Shown: positions 1 through 7,390, numbered from the stretch's first letter. The stretch is 21,501 bases of DNA from Brevundimonas sp. UBA4609 (GCA_002386585.1 DGIZ01000135.1:1-21501), one strand, 5' to 3'. Numbers and translations are program-made. Notes: generated by a model from the sequence alone, not told the origin.

Positions 1-639
1 CACGACGCCCCGTCGGGCGTGGGCTGGACGCTGGAGAACGCCGTCCTGCCCACCGATGACCACGCGGCGCATGGACACGGACATGACCACGGCCCGGCCG
101 TCGCCCCCAGCCTGAACCGCGTGCTTCAGACGGCGCGCGAACAGGACCTGCCCCGCCCCTTCACCGTCAGCATCCCCCAATCCTCCGAACTCGCCTGGAC
201 CGTCGCCCGCCAGACCCGCAAGGCAGAAGACGCCCGCAGCCTCTATGTCGACGGCGCCAGCGGGGCGGTGAAGGCCGACCTGCGCTGGAGCCAGTTCGGC
301 GTCATGGCCAAGGGCTTTGAATGGGGCATCGCCGTCCACCAGGGAATGCAATACGGCTGGGTCAACCGTATCGTCATGCTGATCGGCTGCATCGCCGTCT
401 GGCTGCTGGCGATCAGCGGTCTGGTCATGTGGTGGAAGCGCCGCCCGCCCAGCCTGTCGCTCCGGCGCTCCGGCGCTCCGGCGGCGCCGCCCGGCCCCCG
501 CGCGAGAATGGCCGTGCTGTGCATCGTCATCCCCCTGTCCATCCTCTATCCCTTGACGGGACTGAGCCTCGTGGCCGCCCTGCTGCTCGACCGGGCGGTG
601 CGTGCGTTCACCGGGTCCAAGCCCGTCGCAGCCTCTTGA
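1..639 (+). CDS. PepSY-associated transmembrane protein, C-terminal part (5' end outside window)
   Basis: The frame is open from base 1 to the TGA at 637-639, so only the last 212 residues are seen. A His-rich stretch (HAAHGHGHDHG) lies near the visible start and could bind metal. It is followed by a soluble part containing LYVDGASGAVKADLRWSQFG, typical of PepSY domains. A hydrophobic helix (IVMLIGCIAVWLLAISGLVMW) ending in WWKRRP follows, then a Pro/Arg-rich cytoplasmic-looking loop and a last hydrophobic segment. This matches the C-terminal end of PepSY-TM (PiuB-type) inner-membrane proteins, often found beside siderophore or copper uptake genes. The PCu(A)C lipoprotein gene starts 14 bases downstream, so the two are probably co-transcribed and a metal-related role is likely, though the substrate is unknown. 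The loop is encoded by a perfect 3 x 8 bp tandem repeat, listed separately. Confidence 0.8.
   Translation, partial: HDAPSGVGWTLENAVLPTDDHAAHGHGHDHGPAVAPSLNRVLQTAREQDLPRPFTVSIPQSSELAWTVARQTRKAEDARSLYVDGASGAVKADLRWSQFGVMAKGFEWGIAVHQGMQYGWVNRIVMLIGCIAVWLLAISGLVMWWKRRPPSLSLRRSGAPAAPPGPRARMAVLCIVIPLSILYPLTGLSLVAALLLDRAVRAFTGSKPVAAS
458..481 (+). repeat. Perfect 3 x 8 bp tandem repeat inside the PepSY gene
   Basis: The octamer CGCTCCGG occurs three times without interruption (458-465, 466-473, 474-481). It encodes part of the loop between the last two membrane segments. Because 8 is not a multiple of 3, gaining or losing one copy would shift the frame. Confidence 0.85.
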
Positions 640-653
640 GAAGGAGCTTCAAC

Positions 654-1139
654 ATGAAACGTCTGTTCGCCCTGTCCGCCGCCGCCCTTACCCTCGCCGC
701 CTGCGGCCAACCCGCCGAAAAGTCGGCCGAAGCCGCCAAGGACGCCACCGTCGCGCCCGGCACGGTCCAGGTCGCCGACGCCTGGTGCCGCCCCACGCCC
801 AACGGCGCCAAGGTCGGGGGCTGCTACCTGACCCTGACGGCAGGCTCCGACGACCGTCTGGTCAGCGTCTCGACCGCTCTGGCCCAGTCGGCCGAGGTGC
901 ATGAGATGAAGATGGAGAACGGGGTCATGAGCATGGGCCACCTGGCCGACGGTCTGCCCCTGCCTGCCGGAACCCCGGTCGAGCTGAAGCCCGGCGGCAA
1001 TCACATCATGCTGATGGGTCTGCGAGATCCGCTGGTCGACGGCGGCGTGGCCTCCTTCACCCTGACGTTCGAGAAGGCCGGTCCCATCGGCGTCCACGCG
1101 GCTGTCAAGCAGCCGCCGGTGGTGGATTCGGAGGAGTAA
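654..1139 (+). CDS. PCu(A)C copper chaperone lipoprotein (DUF461 family)
   Basis: A 161-residue lipoprotein of the PCu(A)C family, which carries Cu(I) in the cell envelope and delivers it to cytochrome oxidase CuA sites. The start ATG has a strong site (GAGAAGGAG) about 8 bases upstream. Residues 1-17 are a signal peptide ending in the lipobox LAAC; Gly at +2 fits sorting to the outer membrane. The copper site is visible as H83, M94, H117 and M119, spaced H-x10-M-x22-H-x-M, one residue longer than the usual second gap, with further Met at 85, 87 and 92. C45 and C57 lie in the otherwise well-matched first strands (AWCRPTPNGAKVGGCYLTL), where I expect many family members to have no Cys. It directly follows the PepSY membrane gene. 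No promoter was recognised between them, so it is probably the second gene of an operon. Confidence 0.88.
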   Translation: MKRLFALSAAALTLAACGQPAEKSAEAAKDATVAPGTVQVADAWCRPTPNGAKVGGCYLTLTAGSDDRLVSVSTALAQSAEVHEMKMENGVMSMGHLADGLPLPAGTPVELKPGGNHIMLMGLRDPLVDGGVASFTLTFEKAGPIGVHAAVKQPPVVDSEE

Positions 1140-1154
1140 AACCCTCTCTTGGCG

Positions 1155-1198
1155 GCGCGAGCCTGACAAACCGGCCCGAACCGGCTAAAGGCTCGCGC
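1155..1198 (+). promoter_or_regulatory. Inverted repeat in the ychF leader
   Basis: A perfect 10-base inverted repeat (GCGCGAGCCT at 1155-1164, AGGCTCGCGC at 1189-1198) encloses a shorter CCGG/CCGG pair (1171-1174, 1181-1184). It starts 15 bases after the upstream stop and ends 14 bases before the ychF ATG. No T-run follows, so it could be a 5' leader structure, a factor-dependent terminator or an operator. Confidence 0.5.
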
Positions 1199-1212
1199 TC
1201 ACGAGGATTACC

Positions 1213-2310
1213 ATGGCCCTGAAAGTCGCGATCGTCGGCTTGCCCAACGTCGGCAAGTCCACCCTGTTCAACGCCCTGACCAAGACGGCGGCGGCCCAAG
1301 CGGCCAATTATCCGTTCTGCACCATCGAGCCGAACACCGGCGACGTGGCCGTGCCCGAGGCCCGGCTGAACGCCCTGGCCGCCATCGCCGGGTCGAAGGA
1401 GATCATCCCCGCTCGCATCACCTTCGTCGACGTGGCCGGTCTGGTGCGCGGCGCCTCCAAGGGCGAGGGTCTGGGCAACCAGTTCCTGGCCAACATCCGC
1501 GACTGCGACGCCATCGCTTTCGTGGCCCGCTGCTTCATCGACGACGACATCACCCACGTCGAGAACCGTATCGATCCCATCTCCGACCTCGAGATCATCG
1601 AGACCGAGCTGATGCTGGCCGACCTCGAGAGCCTAGAGCGTCGCCGCGTCCAGATCGAGAAGCGCGCCAAGGGCGGCGACAAGGAATCGCAGCTGAACCT
1701 GAAGCTGATCGACGCCGCGCTCGAGAAGCTGCGCGACGGCAAGCCCGCGCGTCTGGCCGAGGTGTCCAAGGAAGACCGCAAGGCCTGGGACATGCTGCAG
1801 CTGCTGACCGCCCTGCCCGCCCTCTACGTCGCCAACGTCGAGGAAGGCTCGGCCGCCGAGGGCAATGAGCTGTCGGCCAAGGTCGCCGAACGCGCCAAGG
1901 CCGACAACGCCCAGACCGTGGTCATCTCGGCCCAGATCGAGTCCGAGATCGCCGTGCTGGACGACGCCGAACAGGCCGAGTTCCTCGAAACCCTGGGTCT
2001 GGAGGAGCCGGGCCTGAACCGCCTGATCCGCGGCGCCTACGACCTGCTGGGCCTGCAGACCTATTTCACCGTCGGGCCGAAGGAAGCGCGCGCCTGGACC
2101 ATCCCCGTCGGCGCCACGGCGCCGCAGGCGGCGGGCGTCATCCACACCGACTTCGAAAAGGGCTTCATTCGCGCCGAAACCATCGCCTTCGACGACTACG
2201 TCGCGCTGAAGGGCGAAGCGGGCGCCAAGGAAGCCGGCAAGATGCGCGCAGAGGGCAAGGCCTACGTCGTCAAGGACGGCGACGTCATGCACTTCCTTTT
2301 CAACAACTGA
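1213..2310 (+). CDS. ychF: Redox-regulated ATPase YchF (Obg-like ATPase)
   Basis: A 365-residue protein of the normal YchF length. The P-loop GLPNVGKST is at residues 9-17 and the G3 region DVAGLVRGASKGEGLGNQ at 73-90. At the G4 position it has NVEEG (208-212) rather than NKxD, the known reason YchF prefers ATP to GTP. A helical coiled insert (about 130-190) and the C-terminal TGS domain (about 280-365, ending VKDGDVMHFLFNN) complete the family architecture. YchF is a cytoplasmic ribosome-associated ATPase implicated in translation and stress response. The start has a GAGGA site about 8 bases upstream. In many bacteria it follows pth; here it does not. Hairpins flank the gene on both sides (1155-1198 and 2325-2345), consistent with a monocistronic unit. 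Confidence 0.97.
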   Translation: MALKVAIVGLPNVGKSTLFNALTKTAAAQAANYPFCTIEPNTGDVAVPEARLNALAAIAGSKEIIPARITFVDVAGLVRGASKGEGLGNQFLANIRDCDAIAFVARCFIDDDITHVENRIDPISDLEIIETELMLADLESLERRRVQIEKRAKGGDKESQLNLKLIDAALEKLRDGKPARLAEVSKEDRKAWDMLQLLTALPALYVANVEEGSAAEGNELSAKVAERAKADNAQTVVISAQIESEIAVLDDAEQAEFLETLGLEEPGLNRLIRGAYDLLGLQTYFTVGPKEARAWTIPVGATAPQAAGVIHTDFEKGFIRAETIAFDDYVALKGEAGAKEAGKMRAEGKAYVVKDGDVMHFLFNN

Positions 2311-2324
2311 CGTCATCATGCGGG

Positions 2325-2345
2325 GCGGTCAGAAAATCTGACCGC
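2325..2345 (+). terminator. Hairpin after ychF, terminator-like
   Basis: A perfect 9-bp stem, GCGGTCAGA / TCTGACCGC, with an AAA loop begins 14 bases after the ychF stop. A T-tract is lacking (TCTCGCAG follows), so it is a weak intrinsic terminator or a 3'-end stabilising hairpin. It could also be part of the leader of the next gene. Confidence 0.5.
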
Positions 2346-2378
2346 TCTCGCAGAAAAACTGAAATCCCATTTCGCGGC

Positions 2379-2427
2379 GAGCTTTGCTAAGGCTGGTGTG
2401 AATCGGCGCGCCTTGCGTCGAAAGCTC
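2379..2427 (+). promoter_or_regulatory. Structured leader candidate upstream of the sulfhydrylase gene
   Basis: Just before the start codon at 2439, GAGCTTT (2379-2385) can pair with AAAGCTC (2421-2427), and inside it AAGGC (2389-2393) can pair with GCCTT (2410-2414). The outer right arm ends about 11 bases before the ATG and lies next to the GGGGAAG ribosome site, so folding could affect translation. A methionine-biosynthesis gene is a common riboswitch target in Alphaproteobacteria, but I could not match the SAM-II core sequence. This is a candidate only. Confidence 0.3.
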
Positions 2428-2438
2428 CCGGGGAAGCC

Positions 2439-3710
2439 ATGAAGTTCGACACCCTCGCCGTGCACGCGGGCTATGCGCCCGATCCGACCACCAAATCGGT
2501 GGCGGTGCCCATCTATCAGACCACCAGCTACGCCTTCGACGACACCCAGCACGGGGCGGATCTGTTCGACCTGAAGGTGGCGGGCAACATCTACACCCGC
2601 ATCATGAACCCGACGTCCGACGTGCTGGAGCAGCGTCTGGCGGCGCTGGAAGGCGGGGTCGCAGCCCTGACCGTGGCCTCGGGCATGGCGGCGATCACCT
2701 ATGCCATCCTGACCATCGCCGAGGCCGGCGACAACATCATCGCCACGGGCGCCCTTTATGGCGGCACCTACAATCTGTTCGCCCACACCCTGCCTCAGTA
2801 CGGCATCGAGGTGCGCTTCATCGACGCCGACGACATCGCGGCGGTGGCGGCCAACACGGATGGGCGGACCAAGGCGGTCTTCTGCGAATCCATCGGCAAT
2901 CCGCTCGGCAATGTGGTGGACTTCGCCGCGCTGGCGGACGCCGCCCATGCGCAAGGCCTGCCGCTGATCGTCGACAACACCGTGCCGACGCCCTACCTGA
3001 CCCGGCCGATCGAGCATGGCGCCGACATCGTCGTCCACGCCCTGACCAAATACATCGGCGGCCACGGCACCAGTATCGGCGGCGCAATCGTCGACGGCGG
3101 GTCCTTCCCCTGGGCCGAGCACAAGGACCGCTTCGCGCGCCTGAACACGCCCGAAGTCAGCTATCACGGCGTGGTCTATACCGAGGCCTTCGGCCCTGCC
3201 GCCTTCATCGGCCGAGTGCGCACGGTGCTGCTGCGGAACACCGGCGCGGCCATCTCGCCGTTCAACAGCTTCCTGATCCTGCAGGGGCTGGAAACGCTCG
3301 CCCTGCGCATGGATCGCCACGTCGAGAACGCCACCGCCGTCGCCCAATGGCTGAAGGCCCACCCCAAGGTCGACTGGGTCAACTACGCCGGCCTTCCCGA
3401 GCACAAGGATCACGCCCTGATCCAGAAGTATTTCGGCGGCAAGGCGTCCGGTCTGCTGACCTTTGGCGTCAAGGGCGGCCGCGAGGCCGGGGCCCGCTTC
3501 CAGGACGCGGTGAAGATCTTCACCCGCCTGGTCAACATCGGCGACGCCAAGTCGCTGGTCTGCCACCCGGCCTCGACCACCCACCGCCAGCTGTCGCCCG
3601 ACGAACTGAAAAAGGCGGGCGTGACCGAGGACACGGTGCGTCTGTCCGTCGGCATCGAGCATATCGACGACCTGATCGCCGATCTGGATCAGGCTCTGGC
3701 CGCGGTCTGA
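2439..3710 (+). CDS. metY: O-acetylhomoserine sulfhydrylase (Cys/Met metabolism PLP enzyme)
   Basis: A 423-residue fold-type I PLP enzyme that joins O-acetylhomoserine and sulfide to give homocysteine for methionine synthesis. The N-terminal KFDTLAVHAGYAPDPTTKS, the tetramer-contact YTRIMNPTSDVLEQR segment (52-66), SGMAAI (81-86), the cofactor Asp in VDNT (D179) and the Schiff-base lysine K204 in HALTKYIGGHG are all present. The C-terminal part contains SLVCHPASTTHRQL. Length above 420 and the inserted segment after the lysine (TSIGGAIVDGG, FPWAEH) favour the O-acetylhomoserine class over cystathionine gamma-synthase (about 380 residues). O-succinylhomoserine sulfhydrylase is the main alternative. 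GGGGAAG precedes the ATG. It stands alone, with the leader structure upstream and a hairpin repeat downstream. Confidence 0.93.
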   Translation: MKFDTLAVHAGYAPDPTTKSVAVPIYQTTSYAFDDTQHGADLFDLKVAGNIYTRIMNPTSDVLEQRLAALEGGVAALTVASGMAAITYAILTIAEAGDNIIATGALYGGTYNLFAHTLPQYGIEVRFIDADDIAAVAANTDGRTKAVFCESIGNPLGNVVDFAALADAAHAQGLPLIVDNTVPTPYLTRPIEHGADIVVHALTKYIGGHGTSIGGAIVDGGSFPWAEHKDRFARLNTPEVSYHGVVYTEAFGPAAFIGRVRTVLLRNTGAAISPFNSFLILQGLETLALRMDRHVENATAVAQWLKAHPKVDWVNYAGLPEHKDHALIQKYFGGKASGLLTFGVKGGREAGARFQDAVKIFTRLVNIGDAKSLVCHPASTTHRQLSPDELKKAGVTEDTVRLSVGIEHIDDLIADLDQALAAV

Positions 3711-3724
3711 CCCACTCCTTTCTT

Positions 3725-3840
3725 CGTCATCCCCGGGCTTGTCCCGGGGACCCATAGACTCAGGCCTTTTGTATTTTCGCTCCGCGCCTCGATAGCCGCC
3801 GGCGTGTTTATGGATTCTCGGGACAAGCCCGAGAATGACG
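3725..3840. repeat. Double-hairpin intergenic repeat (alphaproteobacterial inverted-repeat type)
   Basis: Two 35-base arms in inverted orientation (3725-3759 and 3806-3840) agree at 29 of 35 positions. Each arm is itself a hairpin: CCCCGGG-CTTGT-CCCGGGG (3731-3749) and TTCTCGGG-ACAAG-CCCGAGAA (3815-3835). The arms differ only by transitions, and two pairs of differences are compensatory within the hairpin stem. The motif CGTCATcCcCGGGCTTGTCC resembles a dispersed intergenic repeat that I recall from Caulobacter, Brevundimonas and other alphaproteobacteria. It fills most of the 272-base gap between the sulfhydrylase and peptidase genes. It could end transcription of the former or protect its mRNA 3' end. 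No transposase is present. Confidence 0.85.
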
Positions 3841-3982
3841 GAAAGAAAAGCGTTGGCAGGCGTCCGGGCATGATGCGCCCCTCCGCCCTGCCTCTCTTCC
3901 TCTGACGCGGCGCTTGGCTGTCGACTCCGCCGATCCGGCTCACTACGGTCCCGCCATCGAATTCCCCGAGAGGTAAGACTGT

Positions 3983-5626
3983 ATGCGTCTTTCAACGTCC
4001 ATCGCCGTTCTGGCGTTCGCCGCCTCGCTGGCCGGCGGCGCCGTCGCCCAGACCGCGCCCGCCTTCGACGCCGCGCGCATTTCCGAGGACATCCGCGTCC
4101 TGTCGGACGACAGCTTCGAGGGTCGCGGCATCGCCACCCCGGCCGAGCAGAAGGTCATCGACTATCTGAGCCGTCAGTATGCGGCGGCAGGCTTCGCGCC
4201 GGGCGGCGAGAACGGCGGCTGGACCCAGGCCGTCGGCCTGAACCGCTTCACCGTCTCCAACGTCTCGGGCCAGTTGAAGCTGGGCGACTGGAGCCAGCCG
4301 CTGACGCAGGGCCAGGAAGTCACCATGACGACCCGCCTGCCTTCCGACGGCGTCGACCTGAAGGACAAGCCGCTGGTCTTCGTCGGCTACGGCATCAGCG
4401 CGCCCGAGCGTCAGTGGAACGACTTCAAGACCGACGTGCGCGGCAAGGTGATCGTCGTCCTGGTCAACGACGCCGACTTCGAAGACCCGTCGCTGAACAC
4501 CTTCGGGGGCGAGGCCATGACCTACTACGGCCGCTGGACCTACAAGTTCGAGGAAGCCGCCCGTCAGGGCGCGGCGGGCGTGCTGATCGTCCACGAGACC
4601 AAGCCCGCCTCCTATGGCTGGACCACGGTCGCCAACTCCTGGGGCGTGCCGCAATTCGACATCGTGCGCGCCGATCCGTCGGCCGAGCGCGTGGCGATGG
4701 AAGGCTGGATCCAGCGCGATCTGGCCGTCGACCTGTTCCGCCGCGCGGGCCTCGATTTCGAGCAGGAGAAGATCAAGGCGCGCAGCCGCGACTTCCAGCC
4801 CGTCGAACTGACCGGCGCCAGTCTGGACGCCCGGTTCGACGTCGCCGCCGACCGCATCGTCACCCACAACGTCATCGCCAAGCTGGAAGGCTCGACCCAC
4901 CCGGACGAGACCATCCTCTACACCGGCCACTGGGACCACATCGGCATGGGCGAGCCGGACGCCAACGGCGACCGCATCTTCAACGGCGCCATCGACAACG
5001 CCTCGGGCACGGCGGCCCTGCTGGAGATGTCGCGCCAATGGTCGGCCGGACCGCGGCCTGAGCGCACCATCGTCATGATCAGCTTCACCGGCGAGGAAAG
5101 CGGCCTCTTGGGTTCGGAGTTCTACGCCGCCAATCCGCTGTATCCCCTGGAGAAGACCGTCGGCGGCTTCAACATCGACTCGGCCGCCGTCTTCGGTCGG
5201 ATGAACAAGCTGGGCGTGACCGGCTACGGCCATTCGGAACTGGACGAGCCGGTGATCGCGGCGGCGGCGGCGCAGGGGCGCGGCTTCGTCGGCGACGCCG
5301 GAGCGGCGGCGGGCATCTACTTCCGTTCGGACCACTTCCCGCTCGCCAAGAAGGGCGTGCCGATGGCCTATCTGTCCTCGACGGGCGAATTCGTCGACGC
5401 TCCGATCGAGCCGCGCCAGGCCAAGGCCGCCGACTATCGCGCCAACCGCTATCACCAGGCGGCGGACGAATGGGAATCCGACTGGGACTATTCCGGCATG
5501 CTCCAGGACCTGGAGGTCATGTTCAAGGTCGGTCAGGATCTGGCCAACAGCCGCGACTGGCCGGAATGGAAATCCGGCTCGGAATTCGGCCCGGAACGCG
5601 CCAAGAGCGCCGCCCAACGCCGCTGA
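3983..5626 (+). CDS. Secreted M28 family zinc metallopeptidase (copy 1)
   Basis: A 547-residue exported peptidase. Residues 1-22 are a Sec signal peptide ending AVAQ. A PA-like inserted domain occupies about 120-290 (FVGYGISAPERQWNDF; GVLIVHET). The M28 catalytic set is complete: H316 and D318 in TGHWDH, bridging D338 in NGAIDNASGTAALLE, E371-E372 in TGEESGLLG, D399 in FNIDS and H451 in RSDHFP. This predicts a two-zinc aminopeptidase or carboxypeptidase-like exopeptidase in the periplasm or outside the cell; specificity cannot be read from sequence. The ATG is preceded by GAGAGGT. The next gene is a paralogue with the same domain order and the same C-terminal signature (SEFG followed by RSAAxRR-like residues), so this is a tandem duplication. 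Confidence 0.93.
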   Translation: MRLSTSIAVLAFAASLAGGAVAQTAPAFDAARISEDIRVLSDDSFEGRGIATPAEQKVIDYLSRQYAAAGFAPGGENGGWTQAVGLNRFTVSNVSGQLKLGDWSQPLTQGQEVTMTTRLPSDGVDLKDKPLVFVGYGISAPERQWNDFKTDVRGKVIVVLVNDADFEDPSLNTFGGEAMTYYGRWTYKFEEAARQGAAGVLIVHETKPASYGWTTVANSWGVPQFDIVRADPSAERVAMEGWIQRDLAVDLFRRAGLDFEQEKIKARSRDFQPVELTGASLDARFDVAADRIVTHNVIAKLEGSTHPDETILYTGHWDHIGMGEPDANGDRIFNGAIDNASGTAALLEMSRQWSAGPRPERTIVMISFTGEESGLLGSEFYAANPLYPLEKTVGGFNIDSAAVFGRMNKLGVTGYGHSELDEPVIAAAAAQGRGFVGDAGAAAGIYFRSDHFPLAKKGVPMAYLSSTGEFVDAPIEPRQAKAADYRANRYHQAADEWESDWDYSGMLQDLEVMFKVGQDLANSRDWPEWKSGSEFGPERAKSAAQRR

Positions 5627-5661
5627 TCCGGCCCGTCTGTCGAACATGACGAAAATGTAAG

Positions 5662-5685
5662 GGGCGGCCTCGCAAGGGGCCGCCC
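5662..5685 (+). terminator. Hairpin between the two M28 genes
   Basis: GGGCGGCC (5662-5669) pairs with GGCCGCCC (5678-5685) around an 8-base loop, 35 bases after the stop of the first peptidase. There is no T-run (TAAGACTATA follows), so this is a factor-dependent or weak intrinsic terminator, or an mRNA-stability hairpin between two separately expressed paralogues. Confidence 0.5.
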
Positions 5686-5720
5686 TAAGACTATAGGGAA
5701 CGGCCTCATGGGGAAGGCCG

Positions 5721-5726
5721 AAGGAA
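5721..5726 (+). promoter_or_regulatory. Ribosome binding site that decides the start of M28 copy 2
   Basis: AAGGAA lies six bases before the ATG at 5732, whereas the upstream in-frame ATG at 5708 has no such site and sits in a CGGCCT/AGGCCG mini-hairpin (5701-5720). Starting at 5732 also puts the signal peptide exactly at the N-terminus. Confidence 0.65.
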
Positions 5727-5731
5727 ACGCC

Positions 5732-7336
5732 ATGCACCATCGCTTCATTCGCGGCGTCGCCGCCGCCGCGCTGATCCTCGTCGCGGGCGCCGCCTCGGCC
5801 CAGGACTTCTCGGCCCAGCGCCTGTCCGAGGATATCCGCGTCATCAGCGCCGACGACTTCCAGGGCCGCTATCCCGGCACGGAGGGCGAGAAGAAGACGC
5901 TGGACTGGCTGCAGGCCCAGTATGAAGCGATGGGGCTGGAGCCCGGCGGTCCCAACGGCCAGTGGCTGCAGGTCATCGACCTGAAGCGTCTGACGCCCCA
6001 GGGCGAGCCCGCCCTGACCTGGGCCGGAGCGGCCACGACGGGCCGCGCCCTGACCGCCGGAACCGACTTCACCCTGCGGGCGATGAACGATGCGGCCATG
6101 GGGCGGGTGATCGACGCGCCCGTCGTTTTCGCAGGCTACGGCATCCATGCCCCCGAGCGGGGCTGGGACGACTACGGCGATCTGGACGTGACCGGCGCGG
6201 TCGTCCTGGTCGTGGCGGGCGAGCCGGACGGCGAGCTGTTCAACGGCCCCTACGCCACCACCTATCAGTCCGCCGCCTATAAGGCCGACGAGGCCAGGCG
6301 GCGCGGCGCTGTGGCCGTTCTGACGATCGTCGACGGCGATGCAGGTTCGGCCGCCTGGCGGCGCGAGACCGCCGGCGCCGGACGCACGCGCACCCTGACC
6401 CCCGGCTCGGCCGAACTGACCCTCAGCGGCGCCGTCAACCGCGACGTCGCCGCCGAAATGGGCGTGGACCTGGCGTCGCTGAAGCCCCGCCTCGAGACCG
6501 GCGACTTCCGCGCCTTCGCGCTGGAGACGCGGATCACCGCCTCGGCCCATGAATCGGTCGAAATCCTGCGCACCCACAATCTGCTGGCGCGCATCACCGG
6601 GACCGAGCGCCCGAACGAGGTCGTCATCTATTCCGCCCACTGGGACCATGTCGGCGTCAATGAGAACACGGCAGGCGACGACAAGGTGTTCAACGGCGCC
6701 TGGGACAACGCATCGGGCACGGTCGGCGTGGTCGAGATGGCCCGCCAGCTGAAGGCCGCCCCGACGCCGAAGCGCACCCTGGTCTTCGCCCATATGGCAG
6801 CCGAGGAGATGGGCCTGCTGGGCGCCTACGCCTATGTCGCCGATCCGGTCTATCCGCTGGAGACGACGGTGGCCGACATCAACATCGACATGCTGCCTCT
6901 CAGCGGCCCGACCCGCGACGTGCCCATCTTCGGCAAGGGCCAGAACAGCCTCGAGGACGACCTGCAGGCCCTGGCTGAACAGGAAGGCCGCTACGTCTCC
7001 GACGACGGCCAGCCGGAACAGAATTTCTACTATCGCTCGGACCACTTCCCGTTCGCTCGCGCGGGCGTGCCGGCCCTGATGCCCTGGCACGGCGTGGATT
7101 GGGTCGAGGGCGGCCGCGAGGCGGGTCTGGCCGCCTGGAAAGCCAAGTTCGGCGCCGACTATCATCGCCCCAGCGACGAGTGGTCGGCCGACTGGGATCT
7201 GCGCTCGGCGGTCGAGAACCTGACCCTGCTCTATCGCCTGGGCCTGGACCTGGCCAACGGCGACGAATGGCCCACCTGGAAGCCGACCTCCGAGTTCGGC
7301 CAGGTCCGCGACCGCAGCGCGGCGGCCCGGCGTTGA
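5732..7336 (+). CDS. Secreted M28 family zinc metallopeptidase (copy 2)
   Basis: With the start at 5732 the protein is 534 residues; an in-frame ATG at 5708 would add eight residues ahead of the signal peptide and has a poorer ribosome site. Residues 1-23 form a signal peptide ending ASAQ. A PA-like insert follows (about 125-270; FAGYGIHAPERGWDDYG). All M28 residues are present: H303 and D305 in SAHWDH, D325 in NGAWDNASGT, E358-E359 in AAEEMGLLGA, D386 in INIDM and H438 in RSDHFP. It is clearly paralogous to the preceding peptidase from end to end but diverged at most positions, including the region after the active-site Asp (MLPLSGPTRDVPIFGKGQ). The pair may therefore differ in substrate. 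The gene probably acts in nutrient peptide scavenging in the envelope; this is inferred. Confidence 0.92.
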   Translation: MHHRFIRGVAAAALILVAGAASAQDFSAQRLSEDIRVISADDFQGRYPGTEGEKKTLDWLQAQYEAMGLEPGGPNGQWLQVIDLKRLTPQGEPALTWAGAATTGRALTAGTDFTLRAMNDAAMGRVIDAPVVFAGYGIHAPERGWDDYGDLDVTGAVVLVVAGEPDGELFNGPYATTYQSAAYKADEARRRGAVAVLTIVDGDAGSAAWRRETAGAGRTRTLTPGSAELTLSGAVNRDVAAEMGVDLASLKPRLETGDFRAFALETRITASAHESVEILRTHNLLARITGTERPNEVVIYSAHWDHVGVNENTAGDDKVFNGAWDNASGTVGVVEMARQLKAAPTPKRTLVFAHMAAEEMGLLGAYAYVADPVYPLETTVADINIDMLPLSGPTRDVPIFGKGQNSLEDDLQALAEQEGRYVSDDGQPEQNFYYRSDHFPFARAGVPALMPWHGVDWVEGGREAGLAAWKAKFGADYHRPSDEWSADWDLRSAVENLTLLYRLGLDLANGDEWPTWKPTSEFGQVRDRSAAARR

Positions 7337-7390
7337 CACATCAGAAGGCAGGGCGGCAACGCCCTCGCCTGTCCGCACGTTGAAGCAGGG

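Noticed and set aside
2346..2438. SAM-II riboswitch before metY
   Set aside because: The location is right, but the conserved GATTT and GCTAAA core with its pseudoknot arrangement is not present (only GCTAAGG), so it is kept only as an unnamed leader structure.
3689..3943. An 84-codon minus-strand frame over the intergenic repeat
   Set aside because: It is the translation of the inverted repeat (SGLSRESI, GTSPGMTKK), a known kind of spurious call, with no ribosome site.
2316..3995. A 559-codon minus-strand frame opposite the sulfhydrylase gene
   Set aside because: Antisense shadow; part of it is the translated hairpin repeat (VILGLVPRIH, GPRDKPGDD), a common source of false hypothetical proteins.
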